64,000 bases of DNA from Coptis chinensis (lineage: Eukaryota; Streptophyta; Magnoliopsida; Ranunculales; Ranunculaceae): contig CM027378.1 of assembly GCA_015680905.1 (NCBI GenBank), positions 55,267,501-55,331,500 of the forward strand. The letters are read 5' to 3'. Position numbers and translations under genes: made by a program. This document shows, piece after piece, positions 54,791 through 64,000 of the stretch (positions within the stretch are counted from its first letter, which is position 1; each line of letters starts with the position of its first letter). The notes under the pieces are model-generated. The model saw nothing but the letters and a program-made list of their open reading frames with translations. It did not search any database and had not been told where the DNA came from.

Positions 54791-56777
54791 CATTTTGCTT
54801 GTCCTCAAGTAAATGTGAGAAATTAGAATAAGTGACCAAAAATGGAGTTCTAACTACTCTCGTTTCACCGAGTGCGATTGCATTGATCATATGTAACAAG
54901 ACCTTAAACCACTAGGAATTTCCTAGTGGACGAGTTATAGCCTCGTGAGAGTTTTCCAGTGAAAGTACTCACAAACTTCATCTATACTACAACAACTAAG
55001 AAATAAAACTATTGTTTCCTTATTTATGCCTCAATTGTCTAAATATCTCACTAGCAATGAATACAAAATAATCAAGTCGAAACTTAAACTAATATATGCA
55101 TAATAATCAATCATCTATGAATAAACATATATACAATGAGTAATACTATGAAATGCACTAACAGGTTCGTTTATGAAAACTTGGAATAGCGTCCTTAAGT
55201 AGGTTCTCACATATAAGTCAAGATACAAACACTCTGATTTTCTCGCTCAAGTTTCGCTACTCCAGTGTACAGTGGGCACACTTTACCTTACAATCTCAAT
55301 GACACACAAGGAAGTCGGAGTCGATCAAACACATCTGCCACTTACTATCACATTAACCTATTCCTAATTGAGCTAGAGGTCTTTATTAGGTGTTGCGGGG
55401 ATTAGGAGATGGTTTAAGAAGGAAGAAAATGGATATTCAAAAAGGACAAGTCTGAGATAATAAAGTCTTCATATTATGTAACTAGAGAAAACTTTGTTAT
55501 TTACTTTTGCTTCAACACTTTGTTCCCTCCTTAGCTATATTTTTCTTTTTCTTTGGCTTTTGACTCCCTTTTATTCTATTTTTGGAGTTTTTATTTATTT
55601 CTATTTTTATTTTTATTTTTTTTCTTTTCTTTTCTTTGGATGGAAACTTATTTTCTTTTTCTTTTCTGAAGCAGCTACTAATTTTTGTTTACACAGGTTT
55701 TTCTCTTCTTCTTCCTTCACTCATTCTATTCTCAGACTTATTCTAAATTGGGTAGGTTAATTTTTTTTATTTTGTTTTGTTTTGTAACAGGGTAAAGGAT
55801 TTGTGGTTTATGAAAGGCTAAAGAAAGGCTCAGAGGGGCGACTAGCGGAAAATAATTTATAGGTTTGAATTTCTGGCTATATCGATCCAAAGAGGGCCTA
55901 AATTCTCGCTTAGGATATGGTTTAGGTGGATGTGCGATTTCTCTATCCGTATTTTACTTCTCCCTAGTGTCATTTCTCAAATGTTTCACTCATATAAGGC
56001 TTTAGGCTATATTCTCACAGGGTTTGTAGAATAAGTACTCTAGCTTAGATTTCAGAAATTTACTGCCAAACAATCATAGATACTCATGTAATATATTTAT
56101 AGATAGATGCAAAGATTATTACCTACATATTAACCTAAGTTTCTAAAAACTATTCTAATGCAAAAGCTACGTGCGACTTCTAGATTATTAAGAGCATATA
56201 GAAAGAAAACAATACCAATATTCCTAAGTGTATAGTATAAATTTTTTTATTTATATTTTTGAATTTTTGAAATTTACTAGAAAATAAGTGCATATTATAT
56301 ATATCTATATCCTAACAGATGTCATAATTACACGTGTTTCTATGCCCACCCCCAAACAAGAAATATGATTTGTCCTCAAAGTATTTAAATAGATTGGGTA
56401 GGAAAAATACCATGGAAACGCGTGAAATTCTGGAACATCTACAAAACCAGGTTATAACATACTAATATAGAAAAGAAAACTGACACCACTCTATAAGAGT
56501 TCCACCCATTATGGGGTTAACAAGAATTAAATTGCTTGGGACATAAGCAGACACTAACTGTAACTAAAAACTTACCTTATCTCCAGCTTTTATTCATCAT
56601 TCTCCTCATCCTCTCCTTCTATAAAAAAGTGAGGTTCCTTCGCGTCCTGCCATGCCATGATAACTTGCCAGGCTTCTCACCATTTATCATCTATTATTGC
56701 TAACCTATTAAGCGATACTTGGTCTGACGGGGTGTAGGGTGCAACCTGATGAGGTTGTATCCTCCACCCTTGCCAAG
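54791..56777 (-). other. Non-coding 3' region of right Athila-like element
   Basis: It aligns, reversed, with 15835-17590 of the left copy, including a pyrimidine-rich (minus-strand purine) zone at 55490-55790. The plus-strand frame 55494-55760 is this low-complexity zone. No gene is supported. Confidence 0.75.
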
Positions 56778-57515
56778 TCATTGCACGGAAAGATTGAATA
56801 ATACTATTGGTGGGTCGCACAGTGTCGACCATAATCCAATCCGTGAAACGTGTACAAAAACAGGGAAGAAACATAGCATAATACGGGAAATTAGAACAGG
56901 CATAAGAAGGTACTTATGTCTCATGCTATGGGCTCGTGCTAAACTAGATATCAAGGTTCTGGGAAGGTCATAGAACATACGTCCCGTGGGTAAAGCAAGG
57001 AAGACGCTACAAGTGGCATCATTCATAGAAGAAAAACGCCATTTCCCTAAAATGTTTAGCATGATCCAAAACATAACAGTTCCTATGTTCATGGACATGC
57101 TACCAAAGGCGACGTTATATTCCCCTTGGTCCTCGATACGGAAAATGCCTGCCCCATAAGCCTCATGCAAAAACTCGTATGCGTAGACATACATATTATC
57201 TACCCAATAGCACCATGGGTCTTGTATTTCAGCTAGCATAGCAAGTCCAAGAACAAATGCTAGCAAAAACCTGGTAATTTCCATTGGTTCATTGTCAATG
57301 TTGATGGAGAACACTTGTTCTCCATCCGGTCTCTCAAAGAACATGCAATTATCATAGAAATAATATGCAAGTGTTGGATAATAAAGTTCATCAGGTCTTA
57401 CCATTAGCGGTTCCTAACCTACGTGTGTGATCACCTCGCGAAACCAAGCACCATAAGTGGTGCTTTGGAACAAATCTTCGAAAGACTGTTCCGATATTAT
57501 CGTTGGAGAGGTCAT
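56778..57515 (-). pseudogene. Accessory ORF 2, plant transposon-protein-like
   Basis: The ATG at 57515 opens MTSPTIISEQSFEDLFQ. A TAG at 57416-57414 interrupts the frame, which then stays open from VRPDELYYPTLAYYFYDN through INIDNEPMEITRFLLAFVLG and LLMPVLISRIM to a stop at 56778 (245 codons in all). Its pattern (xFYDN, ID...EI, RxLLAxVLGL, MPVLISRIM) parallels accessory ORF 1 (QFYNT, VD...EV, RELLAKILGI, LPVLITKIM), so both are probably diverged copies of one gene. The family is found in the env position of Athila elements; its function is unknown. The open frame continues upstream to about 57680 without an ATG. Confidence 0.65.
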
Positions 57516-58574
57516 CTCAAAACTACGCTCTGGAACAGCTGCAAATGATCCGGGAACAACCCGCAGAAAACTGGAAATTTTTGTGTCTACGGAGGTCGTC
57601 GCGGGCTGCGCTTCGCGTGCAAGCAAAGTGCGCCTCGATGATTTTCGAAGTTACGATTACTCTTGCGCAGGTGCGCTTTGTGCGAAGCGCAGAGTGCCTC
57701 GACTAGAATTTTCGATGCTTAAAGCTTAAGGCGGGTGTGCTCCTCGGGGGGGCAAAAGGCCCGAAATGCTGAGTTGTGAAAATGGTGAAGAACAAATGGG
57801 AAACGAGGGAGTGAAATGTGAGAGATGGATATGAGTTGTAGTGTGGGTTGTGAGTGTAGAATGAATGAAGTTTTTATAGGTTTTAAATTGTTAAAACGAA
57901 TCGGGAAGTTGCCAAAAAGCGTTAAGGCAATTTTCCGGAAATAATAAAATTTCCAAACCCGAAAACGGAAACAAATCATATTCTTGATTCTAAAACAACC
58001 CTAATATCTTTTAGGTTGAATTTAGGATAGAAACTGCCTAACTTCTCTAAATTTCATCCTATCCAATATCTATTCATAGATATGCCCATATCGGCAATAT
58101 TTTCAACCCCTACTCCAAAACAACTTCTAAACTTGATGATCATATACAAATCATGGTAGAATAAATAATAACCACCCCCAAACAATTTGGGAAGGTGGGA
58201 TCCATAATAACAACCACGCACAATTTGAAAAGAACCACATTATATTAATATTGGCATTCAAACAACTTTTCACTACAAAATTCAAATTTAACTACGGAAT
58301 TCATAAACTTTACATCGAAAGGAAATAAAAACCATTAAAACTACAAATAAAATATCATCAACCTATACAATCCCTAAACACGTCTGTTGCTTGTAGCGGA
58401 TGGCACACGCTCAGGAGATGGCTCCTGAGCTCTCGATGGGTCATTACCCTTCGTCTTTCGGCGACGACGCTCGTGCCTCACAGCTGTATCCTCAGAAGAA
58501 CTCCCGTGGGGTGGGAAGCGTGCAAGCATATTGGCTGAATTGGGAGATTCCAGATTCATTTCGCCCTGCGTCAT

Positions 58575-59501
58575 TCACCGCTCATCCTCGCGCTGGGTAC
58601 GACTCTCGAAGTTATGATGCATAGTAGCCTGTCGAGTTCGGAGGTCTTCACAAATAGTATTGAGAGAACGCATGCCACGATGAATCACAGCCATGCGTTC
58701 TGCATCTGACCTACACTTCTCCAAGGCATCGGCATCAAAACATGCCATGTCATCCTCATTCTCCGAGTCATTCTCATTCTCCGAGTCAATCCCTTCGACT
58801 ACCCTATCCTTAGACAACCTCCAAACTCGTTGGATACATTCCATATAAATACGAAGATTTTGGTGTTGGTTCAGGCAAATCCTATCAGACGTCGGAGTCG
58901 CGTTGAAGGTCATCATGATCTTTGTTATCAAAACAGGGAGAGGTGCAATACTCTTTCCAACTCTCCTAATCATGTTACCCAAAAACTCCAAAATACAGAA
59001 CTTATACTTCTGCTTCTGGAGTATCCATAGAACGTGGAGGCAGTTCAGACCGATGTCGCTGACTTTCTCCTTCTCTATGACATTCCTACCAATCCACTGA
59101 GCTACAGTCAGCTGGTTGGTTCTGAGGGACGATTGGTGAACACAATGCGAGCTTGCATTGTAGTTCCCTTCGAAAATAGTTGCGTTCATCAACGGCTCGA
59201 CCCCAGTAAATTGGGACTCCTGCAATGTGGCATCGAGATGGCGTCTAGGCGGAATGCCCAAAATCTTGGCCAACAACTCCCTAGATACTTCTCGCCTCCT
59301 CCCATCCACCTGAACAAAAATTCTCCTCCCATCCAACTCTCTCGTGTTGTAAAACTGTCGGACCAAATCTTCATGGTAAAAATCATCAGTCGAGTACCAC
59401 AAACTACTCCAGTCTCTACTAACCATCTCGTCATCGTAAAATGGCGCGAAGTGGTCGGCAGTAAACGCGTGCTCCGGCAAAATTCGACGTCGTTGAGCCA
59501 T
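58575..59501 (-). CDS. Accessory ORF 1, putative plant transposon protein (Athila ORF1-like)
   Basis: The ATG at 59501 gives a 308-codon uninterrupted frame. Residues 1-90 read MAQRRRILPEH, then WSSLWYSTDDFYHEDLVRQF, VQVDGRRREVSRELLAKILG. About residues 120-200 have VAQWIGRNVI and APLPVLITKIM. Near 245 is an acidic SENENDSENEDD stretch, then a helical, charged tail. This matches the conserved core (VxxFYxN, V.VxGxxVxxxxxxLxxxLGIP, PLPxLITxIM) of plant transposon proteins found in Athila-type elements. No signal peptide or membrane helix is seen, so it is not an obvious envelope. The frame is open upstream to a GTG at 59564, but the ATG is the more likely start. Confidence 0.7.
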   Translation of the reverse strand: MAQRRRILPEHAFTADHFAPFYDDEMVSRDWSSLWYSTDDFYHEDLVRQFYNTRELDGRRIFVQVDGRRREVSRELLAKILGIPPRRHLDATLQESQFTGVEPLMNATIFEGNYNASSHCVHQSSLRTNQLTVAQWIGRNVIEKEKVSDIGLNCLHVLWILQKQKYKFCILEFLGNMIRRVGKSIAPLPVLITKIMMTFNATPTSDRICLNQHQNLRIYMECIQRVWRLSKDRVVEGIDSENENDSENEDDMACFDADALEKCRSDAERMAVIHRGMRSLNTICEDLRTRQATMHHNFESRTQREDER

Positions 59502-60546
59502 TGGAGTTTTGATCTGATTTAAGGTTTGATAGAAGGTGTAGGAAGCAAAGAGAAACAACCTCACTAGAAAAACGATGGTGGTGGCGCGTCAGCTCCAAAT
59601 TTTTGAATTTTTAGTGGTTTTCGGTTGTTTAAATTGGTGGAGGTGGTGGTGGGGTAGGTAGGAGAAGATTTGGGGTGAGTTTGAACTTTGGGCGTGGGTG
59701 AATTTAGGTTTTCTCTTTATTTTTAGTTTTATGTTAGGGTTTAAAGCTTTGTTTTTGTTAATGGCGGTTTGAAGGTGAAGATCGTGAACTGATGGTTTGA
59801 AGGTAAGGTGCAGGTGCGCTTTGAGTGCGCGCGAGTTTGGGCCCAAGCCTAATATGATTTTCCGATTTTTGTCGAGTTTTAGCGCAACTTCAAACTAAAT
59901 TTGTCACTTCGTTACCAGTCCGATTTTTGCGAATGAGATATGGAAATGATCAAGAGAGAATTTCCAATCCAATGATCCATAAAACACTCTATTCCGACTA
60001 TGGGTGACATATAAGAAAATGGAAAACGCCTCGAAGTGCGTGTATGACGTAAGTTATGCGAACTAATGAAATCTAAATTCATAGATTATGTCAACCCAAA
60101 TCGGAATACAATTAAACGGCCTAAGCAACATAAATGGAAAGTTAAACATTCCAGGACAGAAACACGAACACCCCACCCCCAAACAAATTTTTTACAACAG
60201 TTTTAGAAAATTTGTTTTACAGTGGGTCTTTTAACGTCAGATTCCCGAGACTTCCTAGATTATTATATTTATGATTTAATATATTTTTTTCTCTTTTTAT
60301 ACATATGGATTAATATAAGGAAAAACAATAAGCAATAAAGACATAATTCACACCATAGAGAAACATGACTCAAAAACTGAGAAAACATGTGCGAACGGAA
60401 ACCGTGAATTATGTTAAACGTGGACTTAGGATCCAGTAGTTACAGCCACACACTCTATAGGGAGGGCCCGGTTATCTGAATGGTGTACTTACCAATATAT
60501 AGAAGTGAAAGGAAGTACCCCAAACAATAAAATGAGTCGTTTATAG

Positions 60547-61616
60547 TCAGATTCTCGAGACTTTATCGAGAACATATGTATGAACATGCAGTTTATCATA
60601 TATCAACAACCGAAATAGTTGTGGATCGTTCCATAAATAAATATCACAGAAAATATATCCAAACATAATGAAGTTCCTACGACGCAACTTAGTGAAATGA
60701 AAGCGAAGTCGAATAGACCTATAATGTACTCGAGCATGCACCTTCTTCTTCATCTTTGAACGAGAGGTTGTCCTAGTGAATGAGTGTGAAAAATTGAATG
60801 GTTGTGGAAGATATGGTGGATATGAATAAGTTTTAGAAGGAAAGAGTGGAAAAAATGATAATGTGGGTTTAGCACAAGACTCATTCGTGGTGTAGGTAGG
60901 AACTGTCTCAATTCTGAAAATGAAAGAGTCAAGTGCCTTTCCATTGGGCATTATTTCCGTTTTAGGATAATTTAGAAATTCATGAAGCACAGGAGAAACA
61001 AGAGGGTCCAGTACAAACTCTAGGTTCCTTTGAAAAGGTGGAGGGTGGGGAATATTGGTGATAGAAGGTGAATGATATAATGTGGGTGAATGGTTCTCGA
61101 CTAGAGCTCTCAAGTCCATATCATCAGAAGTCTTGATATATGCAAGATATTCCTCAATAGGTGGGTCAAAAGGATCACTGGGGTAGAGATTAAAATATTC
61201 ATCTTCCGTCATAGCGTCAAGGGATGAATGGTTGTTGACAAGGGGGGACTCGCGAAGTGGTAAAGAAGAGGTGCAGAAGAGTTGAAGGAAATCTTCCTCT
61301 ATTTCCTCTACCGTGGAGTCATTGTTAAAGTCGGAATTTCCGAAGGAAAGAATTTTGTGCATTGGATCCTCAGGAAACATGTTTTTGAAATAATCTTGAG
61401 TTAAGCTCTCGATCATGCTAATCTCTCCATCGACAGTCGTATCTAGAAACTGCTCCGTCGGTTTAAAAACATTTACGTCAACAGAAAGATGGCCAAAAGA
61501 CATGGACATCGAACCATCACAGCAGTTTATGAACGCGTTGGCAGTAGCCAAGAAGGGACGCCCTAAAATGATAGGTACAGAGTCGTTAGTGACTTCTGTG
61601 TCGAGGATAACGAAGT
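60547..61616 (-). pseudogene. Protease C-terminus and post-protease spacer ORF (right copy)
   Basis: After a frameshift near 61617 the minus strand reads the protease end (FVILDTE, PIILGRPFLATANAFINCC), then 334 codons from 61551 to a stop at 60547. These include EIEEDFLQLFCTSSLPLRES, SLDAMTEDEYFNLYPSDPFD, PPPFQRNLEFVLDPL and a basic tail (RSKMKKKVHARV). It matches 14231-15035 of the left copy. In autonomous Athila elements RT would follow the acidic part. Here the frame closes, and no RT motif is present. Confidence 0.75.
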
Positions 61617-63038
61617 CTATTTGGGTAGTAAAAAAATTTTGGACTTTAGATGCATGTTTTCAACCACACCCTTAGGATACTTAATAGACCGATCAGCTAA
61701 TTGCAACGTCATTTTAGTGGGTTGCATCTCTTGTAGACCTATTTGTTTGTATAGATAATATGGGAGTAAGTTAACACTCGCCCCTAGGTCTAATAATGCG
61801 GTCGTTGTGTGAGAATCTCCTAAGGTGCATTGTACAGTAGGACGACCAGGGTCCTTGTACTTAACAATTCCGTTATGTTCAGATAGAGTTGGGAATTGTT
61901 CAATTAAGAAGGCGTCTCTTGGTATATTGGTCTTACGCCTAGTAGTACACAACTCCTTAAGAAACTTAGCATGGTGTGGTAGCTTTTTAATATCTTCGAG
62001 AAAAGGAAGGTTTATCGTCAGATTTTTAAAAACATCCCTAATCTCTTCATAATTTGTATCCTTGATCAACATAGCTAATCTCTGAGGAAACAGTGGTTTC
62101 TCTCTATATTTTGCATATGGATCAACAAGGTGGTTCACCTTGGCTTTCTGTTTCTTTGGTTGTGGTTTAACTGGTACCTCTACCGGGGTAGGATCTTCAG
62201 TTACTACTTCGGTATTTAGTAAAATATCTTGTGTAGGGACTACTGGTGGGGTAACTACAGGCATAGTTACTTTGTTATCAACCACTCTACCTGAACGGAG
62301 AGTGGTGATGACATTTAGCTCACCAACGTTTTCATTTTTATTACTAGTATTACCGTTTACCTCAAAGGCTGTGTTTGTTGTTTTAGGATTAGGTATCGCT
62401 TGACCTGGAAACACACCTTTGGGTTGGGTTTTATCTTGGGTTAATTGTTGGCTTAAATTAGTAATGGATTTTAAAAGTTGTTCGTTAGATTGAGCCATGG
62501 TTTGGAAAAGTTGTTGGCTCACTTGTATGAAGGTGTCAAGACGATCCGGTTGTGTGGGTGTAGTGGTCACGGGTGGTGTGACTGGAACTATCGCACGTTG
62601 ATTATTAACAGGTGGGTTGTGATAGTTATTATTTACCACAACGATGCCTCTATTAACATTATAATTATTATTGTTATAATTATTATAATGACCTTGTCCT
62701 TGTCCTTGTCCTTGTCTCTGGGGAGCTTGGTTGTAATTAGGCGCTGGCCTAACATTTTGATTATTATACCCTGGAGGTGTGACTTGTTGATTATTTCTCC
62801 AACTGAAGTTGGGATTTTGCCTCCAAGGGGCGTTAGGTTCGCTATTAATGGAACAAGCATGTTCATAGGCTAGAGGACAGTAGGAGTCGGGATGCTCAGG
62901 ACTCAAACAGAAATTACATGGATTGGAATTGACATTCATGATGGGGGTAGGCTTTTGTTGAACAGAAATAGCCTCTACCTTTTTAGTGAGAGATTCGATT
63001 AAAGTTTTTAACTCAGGATCGGGTTTCATCTCAAACAT
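61617..63038 (-). pseudogene. Athila-like gag C-terminus and protease (right copy)
   Basis: A 473-codon open frame starts MFEMKPDPELKTLIESLTKK. CNFCLSPEHPDSYC is an intact C-x2-C-x4-H-x4-C zinc knuckle. A Gln/Asn-rich linker follows, including a short GQGQGQG run and an NNYNNNN stretch. Then come DPYAKYREKPLFPQRL, LPFLEDIKKLPHHAKFLKEL and ALLDLGASVNLLPYYLY, the protease D-x-G-A-S active site. The frame shifts at 61620, just before the second protease block. It overlaps the gag N-terminal frame by 13 bp in another register. Confidence 0.88.
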
Positions 63039-63730
63039 ACCGACAGCTTTAACTGTGGAAGACGAACTAGCAGAGCGGGAGATATCATCACTACCCCCCA
63101 GTTGTTGTTACACTTAGTTTGGTCTTCTAAAAATTTATAATCCTCCGAGGCTCCTTTACTTAGGAAACTACCCCCATTCATTATGTCTAGGACTTCTTTA
63201 TGGTGATGTAGAAGTCCTTTGAAAAAGGCACGAACTAACGTGTCTTTCGCAAGATTGTGGTGTGGACACTTTATAAGCAGATCGGTGAAACGATTCCAAG
63301 CCTCAGAAAATGATTCATGAGGATTCTGTCGAAAGAAATGAATCTTGGAAAACATTTCATCTGTCTTCAGGGGTGGGTAAAAATGTTCCATAAATAGTTG
63401 AACAAGTTTAGCCCATGAGTCCACAGAATTAGGCGTTTGAGCAGTTAACCAAGACGCTGCCTTATCGGCTAAAGTGAAGGGAAATACCCTCAGTTTAATT
63501 TGTTCAGCACCCACCGTAGGATGGTGGAATGTTGTAAGGACTTGTTCAATCCTACGCATGTGCTGATAAGGTTTTTCATGGTCTAGACCATGAAAAACGG
63601 GCAACAAATTAAATATATTTTGGGGGATTCGGAAATCCCCCATTGGGTCTGCAAGAACGATGCAAGATTTAGGGCTATCGCTCAAGGCTTTATAAAAGTC
63701 AGAGAGAGGAGTCTCTCCTTCTTCGCCCAT
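63026..63730 (-). pseudogene. Athila-like gag capsid domain (right copy)
   Basis: The ATG at 63730 opens MGEEGETPLSDFYKALSDS (234 codons). FLPxFHGL-type capsid sequence follows (NLLPVFHGLDHEKPYQHMRR; LRVFPFTLADKAASWLTAQT; FMEHFYPPLKTDEMFSKI; ESFSEAWNRFTDLLIKCPHH), the retrotransposon gag domain of Athila elements. Beyond NNNW the frame diverges, and one frameshift near 63110 joins it to the C-terminal frame at 63038. This is the only clear lesion in gag here. Confidence 0.88.
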
Positions 63731-64000
63731 TATTTCAGGTGTTGTGTGTGGTATGCTAGTTAGAGGTGTAGTGAGTGGTATACTAGAGAGGCGTGTTTGT
63801 TGACGTTATCGTTTAATTACGTTAGGCGTTTTTCTTCGGCTTGACCGTAATCTCATACAAGGCTAAGACCAATTTTAACGAAACACAACAACACTCCAAA
63901 CAATCCTGATATGCTAGTATAAAACTCTAATAGAAGATGCGAGGAATGGAAGAAAAGAGTACCTGAATGCCTCCTTGCTTCGCTTATAAATAACGTCTTG
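63731..64000 (-). other. Leader of right Athila-like element
   Basis: It resembles 11680-11952 of the left copy (GACG(T/C)TATTTATA...GCAAGGA). No ORF is supported. The PBS and 5' LTR must lie beyond the window. Confidence 0.65.

Larger units (their letters stand above)
56345..60187 (-). repeat. Three internal PPT-like tracts bracketing accessory ORFs
   Basis: TTGTTTGGGGGTGGG (56345-56359), TTGTTTGGGGGTGGT (58171-58185) and TTTGTTTGGGGGTGGGG (about 60172-60188) lie on the minus strand. One ORF lies between each adjacent pair. The 58171 tract shares TCCCAAATTGTTTGGGGGTGG with the left copy at 15600, which ties the modules together. Confidence 0.82.
53246..64000 (-). mobile_element. Non-autonomous Athila-like retrotransposon (right copy), 5' LTR outside window
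   Basis: From left to right it is 3' LTR (53246-54774), PPT, non-coding, accessory ORF 2, accessory ORF 1, spacer ORF, protease, gag and leader, all on the minus strand. No RT, RNase H or integrase motif appears in any frame across 9.2 kb. GTTTT (53241-53245) should be one side of its target duplication. It is better preserved than the left copy. Confidence 0.88.

Noticed and set aside
55494-55760. Phe-rich 88-codon hydrophobic frame, membrane-like
   Set aside because: Translation of a pyrimidine-rich low-complexity zone that is purine-rich in the homologous left copy.
58575-59501. Retroviral envelope gene in the env position
   Set aside because: No signal peptide, transmembrane helix or cleavage site is visible; the motifs fit the plant transposon-protein family instead.
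59034-59522. 162-codon plus-strand frame
   Set aside because: Antisense shadow of accessory ORF 1, which has the recognisable conserved motifs.

Overview
This is a gene-poor, repeat-dense stretch of a flowering-plant nuclear genome, most likely a eudicot. The evidence is plant-type transposable elements (Ty3/gypsy of Athila-like, Tat-like and another type, a plant non-LTR reverse transcriptase element, CACTA, Harbinger-like and hAT-like DNA elements), spliceosomal introns, and the last two exons of a vacuolar ATPase subunit G gene. There is no operon, rRNA, tRNA or CRISPR array. Almost every element ORF is broken by stops or frameshifts, so most coding calls are pseudogenes. The species cannot be named from the sequence.

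Layout. 1-935: end of a Harbinger-like element, minus strand. 936-9942: one LINE-like reverse transcriptase element, plus strand, cut by a solo LTR (1216-2829), a second LTR (about 3723-5001) and a 4.2-kb CACTA transposon (5505-9699). 9962-about 21827: a non-autonomous Athila-like element (LTR, gag, protease, no reverse transcriptase or integrase, PPT, LTR) whose 3' LTR carries two solo LTRs of other families. About 21828-25242: a gypsy element with tRNA-Met-type primer site, gag, protease, RT and RNase H, cut off by a third Athila-like fragment (25243-27364) that ends at an isolated CACTA terminus. About 27413-37671: Tat-lineage element A, minus strand (gag, protease, RT, two RNase H domains, integrase, repeats, antisense spliced ORF), with a solo LTR in gag. 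38240-about 50560: Tat-like element B, minus strand, carrying a retroposed sequence in integrase (itself hit by two LTRs), a solo LTR in the RT/RNase H region and a solo LTR in gag codon 2. About 50560-53245: host DNA with the 3' exons of a V-ATPase subunit G gene and an intronic hAT-like MITE. 53246-64000: a second non-autonomous Athila-like element, minus strand, running out of the window.

How the parts relate. The Athila-like copies encode only gag and protease, plus, in the right copy, two diverged versions of one accessory ORF. They must have used pol proteins in trans. In both copies, purine tracts resembling the PPT recur inside the element and bracket the accessory ORF cassettes; the left copy keeps the tracts but lacks the ORFs. 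Nine LTRs here are solo, most with clean 5-bp target duplications, which shows heavy LTR-LTR recombination after insertion.

The most interesting leads are the PPT-like cassette structure, the duplicated accessory ORF, the zinc-plus-RPxD...D C-terminus of the LINE-like protein, which resembles a restriction-like endonuclease, the possible exon capture by the CACTA element, and an inverted repeat at a deletion in Tat element B.
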